This document shows positions 42,833 through 51,162 of a DNA stretch of 64,000 bases, in pieces. The position numbers and the translations under genes are program-made. This stretch comes from Planctomycetota bacterium. Its GTDB lineage: Bacteria; Planctomycetota; J058; JAJDCQ01. Each line of letters starts with the position of its first letter. The first letter of the stretch is position 1. The DNA lies in NCBI GenBank assembly GCA_029260755.1, contig JAJDCQ010000186.1:98594-162593 (forward strand), read 5' to 3'. The notes under the pieces are model-generated. The model made no database searches. It saw nothing but the letters and a program-made list of their open reading frames with translations, and was not told where the DNA came from.

Positions 42833-43443
42833 GGCAACCACCTCATCCGGGAAGGGGGCCAGAAGATGGCGACGGCCCGACCCTCGACCTCGGCGAGGGG
42901 GATCGCGCCGCGGAAGCGGCTGTCGAACGAGACGCGGGTGTTGTCGCCGAGGACGGCGACCTCGGCCGGGCCGACCGGGAGGGTCGCGTCGCGGGAGAGC
43001 TTCCCGGCGGGCAGGTAGCGGATCGCGGCCACCGTCGTCTCCTCCGGCGCGGGGATGGGCGCGCCGCCGCGGCGGTCGATCGGGCGACCCGCGTCGTCGA
43101 GGGCGAGCTCCTCGCCGGGGAGGCCGACGACGCGCTTCGTGATCAGGGCGCCCTCCTCGCCGAAGTAGGAGAGGCACTCCCAGCGGCGCGGCGATCGGAG
43201 GCGGTAGCTCATCCGCTCGATGAGCACCCAGTCGCCCGAGGTGGCGTCGCCGTCGAGGGTCGGCGCCATCGAGTCGCTCACCATCCGGGCCCAGGTGACG
43301 TTCGGGGCGAGAACGAGGTAGAGGAGGCCGACGAGGGCGAGGGTCCGGCCGACGAAGCGGCCGAGCCGGCGCGGCCATCGTCGGCGCGCCGCGCAGGCCG
43401 TGCAGGCCGCGCAGGCGGCGTCGGTCGCCGCGATCCTGGTCAT
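42829..43443 (-). CDS. Signal peptidase I (S26 family)
   Basis: The protein has 204 residues. The catalytic pair is S58 (VSDSMAPTL) and K103 (TKRVVGLPGE); the box GDNTRVSFDSRFRG follows. One anchoring helix lies at about 34-50. This is a complete, short S26 enzyme. The N-terminus is unusual: three cysteines in CAACTAC (C11, C14, C17) before the helix. The ATG overlaps the stop of the 101-residue protein (ATGA). Its place in a radical SAM operon suggests a dedicated rather than housekeeping peptidase; that is inference. Confidence 0.85.
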   Translation of the reverse strand: MTRIAATDAACAACTACAARRRWPRRLGRFVGRTLALVGLLYLVLAPNVTWARMVSDSMAPTLDGDATSGDWVLIERMSYRLRSPRRWECLSYFGEEGALITKRVVGLPGEELALDDAGRPIDRRGGAPIPAPEETTVAAIRYLPAGKLSRDATLPVGPAEVAVLGDNTRVSFDSRFRGAIPLAEVEGRAVAIFWPPSRMRWLP

Positions 43444-43745
43444 CGCTCCGTCGTCTCCGCGTCCGCCTCGGCGCTCGCCGCCTCGACCTCGGCCGCGGCG
43501 GCGTCGAGCTCCGCCTGGAACGCCGCTCGACTGCGACGGACGCTCGTCGTCGCGCCCGCGCAGCGCGTCGTCGTCGCGAGGAAGAGGGCGGGCACGACGA
43601 GCGCGCCGACGCCGAGCCCGAAGAGGGCGGAGCCCTTCGCGATCTCCCGTGCGAACGCGCCCATCTTCGCCGCGCCGACCGGGGCGAGGGGCAGGGGCGG
43701 CGCCTCCTTCACGCGCCTCTCGGTGAGCGGCGGTCTCTTCTCCAC
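43440..43745 (-). CDS. Small single-helix membrane protein between radical SAM enzyme and signal peptidase; possible modified-peptide precursor
   Basis: The protein has 101 residues from a GTG at 43745 with GGGAGAA six bases upstream, 14 bases after the radical SAM stop. An alternative ATG at 43664 would remove the first 27 residues. The layout is a charged, Pro-rich N-terminus, one hydrophobic helix (SALFGLGVGALVVPALFL) ending in ATTTRCAGATTSVRRS, then an Ala/Glu-rich helical tail. The single Cys in a Thr-rich patch directly after the helix could be a modification or cleavage site. No known family. Confidence 0.55.
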   Translation of the reverse strand: MEKRPPLTERRVKEAPPLPLAPVGAAKMGAFAREIAKGSALFGLGVGALVVPALFLATTTRCAGATTSVRRSRAAFQAELDAAAAEVEAASAEADAETTER

Positions 43746-43759
43746 GTCGGTTCTCCCGT

Positions 43760-44887
43760 CTAGACGGCGGTCGCCGCCGACTGGCGTCGGAGTCGGATGG
43801 CCACGGCGGCAGCGGCGCGAAGGCGCGCCTCCTCGAAGGCGCAGATCAGCCCGTCCGGCTCGTCCGCGTCGCCGGTCCGGGCGAGGTTCGCGCAGGCGCA
43901 GCTCCGGGAGCAGCCGTCGAGGAGCGAGCAGCTCGAGCAGCCGTGATCGTCGCCGGCGGGCCGACGAGGGCCGGCGTCCGCCGGCGCCCCGAACGGTCCG
44001 TCGGCGTCGTCGAGGCGGCCGATGCTCCGGCGCGCCTCGCGCCCGGGGCGGTCCTCGCCGACGAGCCGCTCGCACGGGTAGAGCCGCCCCGAAGGGGCGA
44101 CCGCCATCTCGCCGCGGCCGTAGCCGCAGGCGAGCGCCTCCGCCGAGATGGCGCCCTGGCGCAGAGCCAGCGGCGTGTCGATCCAGCCGATCTGCAGCTC
44201 CGGGAAGCGGTCGGCGAAGAGCGTCCCGGCGTCGGTGACGGCGCCGATGAGGTCGCGGGCGCTCGGGGCGTCCCAGGGCGCGCTCCAGTCGATCGACGGG
44301 TCGAACGCGCGAGCGCCGCGGTCGGCGAGGAAGCGGAGGCCCTCGACGAGGCGATCGACCGTCTCGGGACGCACGACGCTCACGATCCGGAGCGACAGCC
44401 CCGCCTCGAGCGCGGCGTCGAGCGCCGCGAGGGCGCCGGTCGAGGAGCCGCCGCCGTCGGCGCGCGGGCGCTGGGCGTCGTGCACCTCGGGGAGCCCGTC
44501 GATGCTGAGGCCGAGCTGGACCTCCTCGTCGCGGAGGAACCGGAGGACCGGGCCGCGGAGCGGGACGGCCCCGCTCGTGGTGAGGTGGACGACGACGTCG
44601 ATCCGGTCGCCGGCGGAGCGTCGCGCGTGAGCGACCGCTTCGCGCGCCACGTCGAGCGCGACGAGCGGCTCGCCGCCGAGGAGGACGAGGTCGAGCCGGC
44701 CGCCGGAAGCGACCGAGGCGACTCCCCGCTCGACGGCCGCCCGGGCGATCTCGACCGGCATGGCGATCGCCTGGGCGCGCCCGGCGTAGCAGTAACCGCA
44801 GCGCAGCGGGCAGGCGTGGGTCAACGTCAGGGCGAGCCGGTAGCGGGCGCAGCCGCCGGAGCGCGGCGCGCGGAGCGTCATCGACAT
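43760..44887 (-). CDS. Radical SAM/SPASM-domain protein (peptide-maturase-like)
   Basis: The protein has 375 residues from the ATG at 44887; a TTG 15 bases earlier is possible. The radical SAM cluster motif C26-x3-C30-x2-C33 (ACPLRCGYCYAG) is followed by LLGGEPL and LGLSIDGLPEVHD. The C-terminal SPASM region has further cysteines: CGYGRGEMAVAPSGRLYPC and then CSSC, GCSRSCACAN and ICAF, enough for auxiliary Fe-S clusters. Enzymes of this group (anSME, PqqE, RiPP maturases) modify peptides or proteins. The downstream neighbours in the same coupled operon are a small membrane peptide and an S26 peptidase. Confidence 0.88.
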   Translation of the reverse strand: MSMTLRAPRSGGCARYRLALTLTHACPLRCGYCYAGRAQAIAMPVEIARAAVERGVASVASGGRLDLVLLGGEPLVALDVAREAVAHARRSAGDRIDVVVHLTTSGAVPLRGPVLRFLRDEEVQLGLSIDGLPEVHDAQRPRADGGGSSTGALAALDAALEAGLSLRIVSVVRPETVDRLVEGLRFLADRGARAFDPSIDWSAPWDAPSARDLIGAVTDAGTLFADRFPELQIGWIDTPLALRQGAISAEALACGYGRGEMAVAPSGRLYPCERLVGEDRPGREARRSIGRLDDADGPFGAPADAGPRRPAGDDHGCSSCSLLDGCSRSCACANLARTGDADEPDGLICAFEEARLRAAAAVAIRLRRQSAATAV

Positions 44888-44936
44888 GAATGGCGTCCCC
44901 AACCCCGGAGGGTGCTCGGATGAGCGCGACCTACGG

Positions 44937-44959
44937 GGGATATACGCAAGACGTATCCC
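44937..44959. terminator. Hairpin after the truncated kinase
   Basis: GGGAT-(AT bulge)-ACG at 44937-44946 pairs with CGTATCCC at 44952-44959 around a CAAGA loop. It follows the stop of the truncated kinase by a few bases and precedes the radical SAM gene. It may be a terminator or a remnant of the event that removed the rest of the kinase gene. Confidence 0.4.
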
Positions 44960-44965
44960 GGGGGT

Positions 44966-45097
44966 TCAGTGTTGCATCCGACCGGTTTGCCGGACGCGAT
45001 AGACCGCGCCCATCCCGCCGCGGCCGAGCGCGGTCTCGATCAGGTACGGGCCGATCCGTTGTCCAGCCTCGGGCAGCCGTGTCGTCGTCGGGCTCAT
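44966..45097 (-). pseudogene. Truncated Ser/Thr kinase remnant (first 43 codons)
   Basis: The ATG at 45097 overlaps the stop of the upstream kinase (ATGA), as in an intact operon. The 43-residue product is the start of a PknB-type kinase: RIGPYLIETALGRGGMGAVY with the Gly-rich loop, closely similar to the N-terminus of the neighbouring kinase. It then ends abruptly (QTGRMQH) before the catalytic lysine. The rest of the gene is missing. It is most likely a deleted tandem paralogue; a functional short peptide is unlikely. Confidence 0.55.
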
Positions 45098-48003
45098 CGC
45101 GGCCGGGCGCTCTCGGACGCGTCGCGATGCGCGTCGGCCGCGGTCCGCGCCCGGCCCGCTTCCTCGGCCCGACCGAGCGCCTCGAGCAGATCGGCGCGCT
45201 TCGCCTTCGCATCGGCGCAGCGGCGGTGCGAGCCGGCCCACCCCGCGCGCAGGCTGCGCTCGAAGACGACGATCGCGGCGTCGATCGCCTCGAGGGCGCC
45301 GGCGTGGTCTCCGTGCGCCTCGAGATGGAGGGCGCGCCCCTTGAGGGGATAGCCGGCGTGAGGCTGGTCCTCCTCGAGCGGAAGCTCGGCGCACGCCTCG
45401 ACGATCCGGTCGATCAGCGGGCCGTCCTCCCCCGACGCCTTGCAGCAGTCCGGGGGGCCGAGGTCGATGAGGCGGGCCATCTCGTTCGAGAGGCGCCCCG
45501 CCATCTCCTCGGCGCTTCGAATCCGCGGCCACGGTCGGACATCGAGCTCCTCGCGGGGGGGCCACCACGCGTCGAGCGCCGACTGAAGGGCGACGGCGAC
45601 GCGCACGCGGGCGATCGCGTCGCCGAGGTCGAGGCGCGGATCATCGAGCGTCACCGGCGGCGGCGTCACGTCCGGGTCGTCCGGACGGATCAGGGCGCCG
45701 CGGGCGCGGAGGACGACGCGCGCGAGCGCCTCGTGGGCGAACGGCAGCCGGCGCCGGTCGTCGAGGGCGGCATCGGCCTCGTCGATCTCGACCGCCCGCG
45801 TCGCGACCTCGAACGGCCGGGGCCAGAGGAAGGGGTCCTCGTGGTCGACGTAGTGCCGCGCGGCGCGGGTGTAGAGCCAGGCGCGGCGGAGCTCGGTCTC
45901 GAGGGCTCCCTCGATCAGGGGGAGGATCCCCTCGCGCCGCTCCTCGGTGTAGGCCTCCCTCGACGTGGGCATCCGTAGGGACGCGATCGCGAGGAGGACG
46001 GCTGGGTTTCGCTCGCGCGCCGGTCGGGCGAGCTCGGCGCGGCCGCGCCGCGCGAGGAGGTCATCGTCGAAGAGAGACTCGGTCTCGCCGAGGAGCGCCT
46101 CGAAGTCCTTGCTCCGAAGCGAGCCGATCCGGTCGACCCGCTGGGTGAGCAGCCACGCGGAGAGGAGCAGCATCCTCTCGGTCGTCTCGTCTCGCTCGCG
46201 GCGTCCCCGCCCGATGACCCCGATCAGGAGGTTCGAGCGGTAGGCGACGTGGCCGAGCAGCTCGGAGGGCTCCCGCGCGTCCTCGGCGTCCTCGATCCGG
46301 ACGAGGAGGTCGAGCTCGGCGCGGGTCTGATCGACCGAGCCCTCGGAGCCGGCCGCGTGGAACCGGGTCCGGCATCGGTCGACGACCGCGACGGTGAGTC
46401 GCGAGCGCTCCGAGGGGACGCCGCGATCGAGGATCGCCTCGCGAAGCGATCGGAGCGCTCGGTCGAGGGCGACCGCGTCGGTCACCTCCTCGCCGTTCGG
46501 GCCGCGGTAGAGCGTCTCGGCGTGGCGCAGGAGCAGCGCGCCGGCGACCTCGTCCGAACGGCCCTCGAGCAGCTCGTCGAGCTCCGGCCCGAGCGGCGGC
46601 GCGAGCTGCCCCGCGACGATCCGCGCGACGAGGAAGTCGAGGGCGGCAGCGTCCTCCAGGTGCTCGTTGCGGGCCGTCGGTTCGACTCCGTAGAGGACCT
46701 CGCGCACGCCGGTCGGGTCGTTCGCCGCGACGAGGACCCGGAGGGCCCGCCCGAGGAGCGGCCCGTTGACGGCGTCCTCGGACCGGACGAGCCTCGCCAC
46801 CTCGGCGGCGTCGAGCCTCGGCGTCCCCGCGCCGTGGAGCGCGGCGAGGAGCTCGGCGCGCCGGCGGAGCGGCCCGCCGCCCCGGTCACCGGCGTCGGCG
46901 ATCGCGGGATCGGCGGCGAGGCCGCGCGCGAGGATCGCGTCCTCGTCCGAGATGGAGCCCGTCGCGTCGGTCCGCGCCTCGATCGCCTCGAGGGCGGCGA
47001 TCGGGTCCGGGCCGAGGAGCGTCGGAACGGCGAGGCTGACAGCCGCGAGCGCCGCGACGGCGAGGGCGATGGCGGCGAGCGCCGTCACTCGCCGGAGCCG
47101 ACGTGTCCTCGGGCGGAGCCGAATCCAGAGGCGACCGATCGCTCCCGGCGGGCGCGCCTCGGTCGGCTCGCCCGCGCGCCATCGCTCGAGGTCGTCGGCG
47201 AGGGCGCCGGCCGATCCGTAGCGGTCGCCCGGCTCCTTCTCGAGCGCCTTGCCGCAGATCGCGTCGAGCTCGGGCGCGATCCCGGAGCGGCGGTGGCTCG
47301 GCGGCCTCGCGTCGTGGAGGAGGACGGCGACGATCAGCGCGTGCGCCTCGCCGCGCCCGAACGGCGGCTCGCCGGTGAGCATCGCGTAGAGGACGGCGCC
47401 CAGGCCCCACACGTCGGCCGCCTCCGTCGTCGGCGTCTCGCCGGCATCGGCCTGCTCCGGCGCCATGAACGCCGGCGTTCCGAGGACGTCGCCGGTCCTC
47501 GTGAGCCGGGTCGTCTCGAGGTCGCGGGCGAGGCCGAAGTCGATCAGGCGGGGGGCGCGATCGCCCGCGGCGATGATGATGTTCTCGGGCTTGACGTCGC
47601 GGTGGATGACCCCGTGGGCGTGGGCGTGGTCGAGCGCCCGTCCGATCGCGGCGGCGAGGCGCGCCGCCTCGCGCGGATCGAGCGGGCCCGTCTCGTCGAT
47701 CACGCCGGCGAGGGGGCGGCCCTCGATCAGCTCGGCGGCGCACCAGAGCCGACCCGCGTCGACCCCGCTCGCGTGGACGCGCACGATCCCCGGGTGGGGC
47801 GGGAGCGATCCGAGGATCTCGGCCTCCCGGCGGAAGCGCGCCAGGCTCGTCTCGGAGCCGGCCCGCTCCGGCAGGATCAGCTTGACCGCGTGGATGGCGC
47901 CGGTCGCCGCGTGGCGCGCTCGCAGGACCGCGCCCATCCCGCCGCGTCCGAGCACGTCGATGACGACGTAGGGGCCTAACCGCTCGCCGGGCCTCGGGAG
48001 CAT
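45094..48003 (-). CDS. Ser/Thr protein kinase with transmembrane helix and large C-terminal domain
   Basis: The protein has 969 residues. The kinase domain (10-275) is complete: GRGGMG at 19-24, K41 in AVKLIL, HRDVKPEN from H134, DFGLARD from D155 and MAPEQ. A helix (VTALAAIALAVAALAAVSLAV, about 305-325) makes it a single-pass membrane kinase. Residues 330-969 are helical with no recognised domain, probably an extracytoplasmic or scaffold region, ending in TPR-like helices (HAGALEAIDAAIVVFERSL). The gene lies 8 bases after the cupin stop, so it is cotranscribed. Confidence 0.9.
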   Translation of the reverse strand: MLPRPGERLGPYVVIDVLGRGGMGAVLRARHAATGAIHAVKLILPERAGSETSLARFRREAEILGSLPPHPGIVRVHASGVDAGRLWCAAELIEGRPLAGVIDETGPLDPREAARLAAAIGRALDHAHAHGVIHRDVKPENIIIAAGDRAPRLIDFGLARDLETTRLTRTGDVLGTPAFMAPEQADAGETPTTEAADVWGLGAVLYAMLTGEPPFGRGEAHALIVAVLLHDARPPSHRRSGIAPELDAICGKALEKEPGDRYGSAGALADDLERWRAGEPTEARPPGAIGRLWIRLRPRTRRLRRVTALAAIALAVAALAAVSLAVPTLLGPDPIAALEAIEARTDATGSISDEDAILARGLAADPAIADAGDRGGGPLRRRAELLAALHGAGTPRLDAAEVARLVRSEDAVNGPLLGRALRVLVAANDPTGVREVLYGVEPTARNEHLEDAAALDFLVARIVAGQLAPPLGPELDELLEGRSDEVAGALLLRHAETLYRGPNGEEVTDAVALDRALRSLREAILDRGVPSERSRLTVAVVDRCRTRFHAAGSEGSVDQTRAELDLLVRIEDAEDAREPSELLGHVAYRSNLLIGVIGRGRRERDETTERMLLLSAWLLTQRVDRIGSLRSKDFEALLGETESLFDDDLLARRGRAELARPARERNPAVLLAIASLRMPTSREAYTEERREGILPLIEGALETELRRAWLYTRAARHYVDHEDPFLWPRPFEVATRAVEIDEADAALDDRRRLPFAHEALARVVLRARGALIRPDDPDVTPPPVTLDDPRLDLGDAIARVRVAVALQSALDAWWPPREELDVRPWPRIRSAEEMAGRLSNEMARLIDLGPPDCCKASGEDGPLIDRIVEACAELPLEEDQPHAGYPLKGRALHLEAHGDHAGALEAIDAAIVVFERSLRAGWAGSHRRCADAKAKRADLLEALGRAEEAGRARTAADAHRDASESARPR

Positions 48004-48010
48004 CCGTCGA

Positions 48011-48520
48011 TCACTCCCGCGGCAGGGGCACGTCGGCCTGCTCGCCCTCGTTGAAGTCGAGCTTCTCCTGCGGCCACCGGATCACCTGCTTCAGCAGCTT
48101 CACCATCGCCTTGCCGCTGTCCGGGTAGACCATCACGTCGTTCGGCTCCTTCGTCCCGACGACGATCATCCGGCACGGCTCGTCGAACGGGTTCAGGGTC
48201 GCGTGGGCGACGCCGGTGCCGCCCGGGAAGCAGACGTAGTCGCCGGCCTTCATCTCGTGGCGGTCATCGCCGCTGCGGAGGATGCACCGGCCTTCGAGGA
48301 TGAAGAAGTGCTCCTCCTCGAGGCTGTGGTAGTGGAAGGGGCAGCTCTGCCGGCCCGGCGGGAGCTCGACGACGTGGAAGCCGAGCTTGGTCCCGCCGCC
48401 GTGTGCGCCGAGCGGGATCGTCCGGTCGCCGAAGCGGGCGCCGGTGACGTAGTCCTCGACGGGGAGCTCGGCGGAGGCGTGGGGGATGTTGGGGCGGGGC
48501 TCGATCTCGGGGAAGCTCAA
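48011..48520 (-). CDS. Cupin-domain protein
   Basis: The protein has 169 residues from a TTG with AAGGAG nine bases upstream. The single cupin barrel has motif 1 CPFHYHSLEEEHFFILEG (metal ligands H-x-H-x5-E-H) and motif 2 PGGTGVAHATLN. LEGRCILRSGDDRHEMKAGDYVCFP lies between. This is a metal-binding small-molecule-binding cupin of the DUF/uncharacterised type, with no assigned substrate. It is first in an operon with a Ser/Thr kinase, so it might be a sensory or metabolic partner. Confidence 0.85.
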   Translation of the reverse strand: MSFPEIEPRPNIPHASAELPVEDYVTGARFGDRTIPLGAHGGGTKLGFHVVELPPGRQSCPFHYHSLEEEHFFILEGRCILRSGDDRHEMKAGDYVCFPGGTGVAHATLNPFDEPCRMIVVGTKEPNDVMVYPDSGKAMVKLLKQVIRWPQEKLDFNEGEQADVPLPRE

Positions 48521-48703
48521 CGATCGGATCTCCTTTTCCGAAATGGGCTTCGACTCAGTGGGCCTGCTCCGGCCGTCGGCCGCAAGCTCCGTCCGGTCGG
48601 CCGCGACCGTTGCCCCGGCCCCGCGTGCCCCTTACAGTGTCGCGCCAACCGCTCAGAAGTCCCAGCGGTCGTCCCGGTAGTGGTCCCAGCAGGAGCCCGC
48701 GTC

Positions 48704-51112
48704 ATGATTCGCCCGCGCCACGTCCTCGCCGCGTTCGTCCTCGCCCTGTCCGCCGCCCTGGCCTCGTCCTGGGTCCAGAGCGTCGAGAGCAAGGAGCCCC
48801 CGCCGCCCGACCAGTTCCGGCAGCTCGAGGAGATCCTCCCGACGCCGAACGACTACCGGACCGCGTCCGGCGCGCCGGGCCACCGCTACTGGCAGCAGCG
48901 GGCGGACTACGACATCCGGGTCGAGCTCGACGACGAGAAGCAGCGCATCATCGGTAGTGAGACGATCAACTACCACAATGAGTCGCCCGACACGCTCCGC
49001 TACCTCTGGGTGCAGCTCGAGCAGAACGTCTTCGCCCCCGACAGTCACTCCGACTCGACGGCCGCGACGGCGGACATGGAGGGCTACTCCTACGGTTCGC
49101 TCCGGCGCTCGGTCGCAATGGAGACCTTCCAGGGTGGCTACGCCGTCCACGCCGTCAAGAACGCGAAGGGCGAGGCGCTGCCCCACACGATCGTCCGGAC
49201 GATGATGCGGGTCGACCTGCCGAAGCCGCTCGCGTCGGGCGAGAGCGTCGTCTTCTCGATCGACTGGTCCTACAACATCAACGACGCGAAGGTGATCCGC
49301 AGCCGCACCGGTTACGAGCACTTCCCCGACGACGGCAACTCCATCTACGAGATCGCCCACTGGTTCCCGCGGATGGCCGCCTACACCGACGTGAACGGCT
49401 GGCAGCACAAGCAGTTCCTCGGCCGCGGCGAGTTCACCCTCGAGTTCGGCGACTACCGCGTCGCGATCACCGCGCCCGACGATCACATCGTCACCGCGAC
49501 CGGCGTCCTCCAGAACGAGGCGGACGTGCTCACCGCGACGCAGCGCGAGCGCCTCGAGAAGGCGAAGAGCGCCGAGAAGCCGATGTTCGTCGTGACGCCC
49601 GAGGAGGCCGAGGCGAACGAGAAGAGCAAGCCGAGCGGGAAGAAGACGTGGGTCTTCCACGCCGACGACGTCCGCGACTTCGCGTTCGCCAGTTCGCGGA
49701 AGTTCATCTGGGACGCCCAGGGCGCCGACGTCGCCGGCAAGACGGTGATGGCGATGTCGTTCTGGCCGAAGGAGGGCGAGCCGCTCTGGAGCCGCTACTC
49801 CACCCACGCGATCATCCACACCCTCGAGGTCTACGGGCGCTACACGTTCGAGTACCCCTACCCGGTGGCGATCAGCGTCAACGGGCCGATCGGCGGCATG
49901 GAGTATCCCATGATCTGCTTCAACGGCCCGCGCCCCGAGGAGGACGACACCTACAGCGAGCGGACCAAGTACGGCCTGATCTCGGTGATCATCCACGAGG
50001 TCGGCCACAACTTCTTCCCGATGATCGTGAACTCCGACGAGCGGCAGTGGACGTGGATGGACGAGGGCCTGAACACGTTCTGTCAGTACCTCGCCGAGCA
50101 GGAGTGGGAGCCCGACTACCCGAGCCGTCGGGGCGAGGCGAAGAACATCGTCGACTTCATGCGTCGGCCCGACCAGGTGCCGATCATGACGAACAGCGAG
50201 TCGATCCTGCACTTCGGCAGCAACGCCTACGCCAAGCCCGCGACCGCCCTCAACGTCCTCCGCGAGACGGTCCTCGGGCGCGAGCTCTTCGACTTCGCGT
50301 TCAAGGAGTACGCCCGGCGCTGGAAGTTCCGCCGGCCGCAGCCGTCGGACCTCTTCCGGACGATGGAGGACGCGAGCGGCGTCGACCTCGACTGGTTCTG
50401 GCGCGGATGGTTCTACTCGACCGACCACTGCGACATCGCGATCGAGAAGGTCCGCCTGTTCACGATGGAGACGGGCGACCCCGAGGTCGACAGGGCGCGC
50501 GAGAAGGCGAAGCGCGACGCCGAGCCGCTCACGCTCTCGAAGAAGCGCAACGAGGCGCTGCCGAAGCGGTCGGACCGCTTCCCCGAGCTTCTCGACTTCT
50601 ACAACGAGTTCGACGAGCTCGACGTGACGCCCCAGGATCGCGAGAAGTTCGAGGGGATGCTCGAGGGGCTCGAGGACTGGGAGAAGGGGCTGCTCGAGCT
50701 TCACGGCCAGAAGTTCTACATCGTCGACCTCGTCAACGAGGGCGGCCTCGTCATGCCGGTGATCCTCGAGATCACCTACGAGGACGGCAGCAAGGAAGAG
50801 CTGCGGATCGCGGCCGAGATCTGGCGCCGGAACCCCGAGCGGGTCGGCAAGCTGATCATCTCGGAGAAGACGATCGCGAGCATCGTCCTCGACCCGCACC
50901 TCGAGACGGCCGACACCGACCTGACCGACAACCGGTTCCCCCGCCTCCCCGTCGAGGAGACCTTCCGCCTGGAGAAGCGCGAGAAGAAGCCGAACCCGAT
51001 GCAGCTCGAGGTCGAGGCGAAGGCGAAGGCGGAGGAGAAGGCGAAGGAGAACGCCAAGGCCGACGGCGAGGGCGCGGGCGGCGGCGCGGGCGGCGGCGCC
51101 GGCGGCAACTGA
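48704..51112 (+). CDS. Exported M1-family-like zinc metallopeptidase
   Basis: The protein has 802 residues. The start at 48704 has AGGAG eight bases upstream and gives a signal peptide (HVLAAFVLALSAALASSWV). The zinc motif HEVGH begins at H431 with the third ligand E454 (HExxH-x18-E, as in M1 aminopeptidases), and GGMEYP stands in for GAMEN. The C-terminus is a Lys/Glu-rich helix and a Gly-rich tail. Aminopeptidase activity on peptides outside the cytoplasm is predicted. Divergent from the cupin gene with 183 bases between. Confidence 0.88.
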   Translation: MIRPRHVLAAFVLALSAALASSWVQSVESKEPPPPDQFRQLEEILPTPNDYRTASGAPGHRYWQQRADYDIRVELDDEKQRIIGSETINYHNESPDTLRYLWVQLEQNVFAPDSHSDSTAATADMEGYSYGSLRRSVAMETFQGGYAVHAVKNAKGEALPHTIVRTMMRVDLPKPLASGESVVFSIDWSYNINDAKVIRSRTGYEHFPDDGNSIYEIAHWFPRMAAYTDVNGWQHKQFLGRGEFTLEFGDYRVAITAPDDHIVTATGVLQNEADVLTATQRERLEKAKSAEKPMFVVTPEEAEANEKSKPSGKKTWVFHADDVRDFAFASSRKFIWDAQGADVAGKTVMAMSFWPKEGEPLWSRYSTHAIIHTLEVYGRYTFEYPYPVAISVNGPIGGMEYPMICFNGPRPEEDDTYSERTKYGLISVIIHEVGHNFFPMIVNSDERQWTWMDEGLNTFCQYLAEQEWEPDYPSRRGEAKNIVDFMRRPDQVPIMTNSESILHFGSNAYAKPATALNVLRETVLGRELFDFAFKEYARRWKFRRPQPSDLFRTMEDASGVDLDWFWRGWFYSTDHCDIAIEKVRLFTMETGDPEVDRAREKAKRDAEPLTLSKKRNEALPKRSDRFPELLDFYNEFDELDVTPQDREKFEGMLEGLEDWEKGLLELHGQKFYIVDLVNEGGLVMPVILEITYEDGSKEELRIAAEIWRRNPERVGKLIISEKTIASIVLDPHLETADTDLTDNRFPRLPVEETFRLEKREKKPNPMQLEVEAKAKAEEKAKENAKADGEGAGGGAGGGAGGN

Positions 51113-51162
51113 CCGACCGGAAGGCCACAGCTTTCACAGGGCGTGGCGGAAGGACGGCCCGG

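Noticed and set aside
48521..48703. A gene start upstream of 48704 in the metallopeptidase frame
   Set aside because: The extension has no protein character and lies antisense to the cupin; AGGAG and a signal peptide support 48704.
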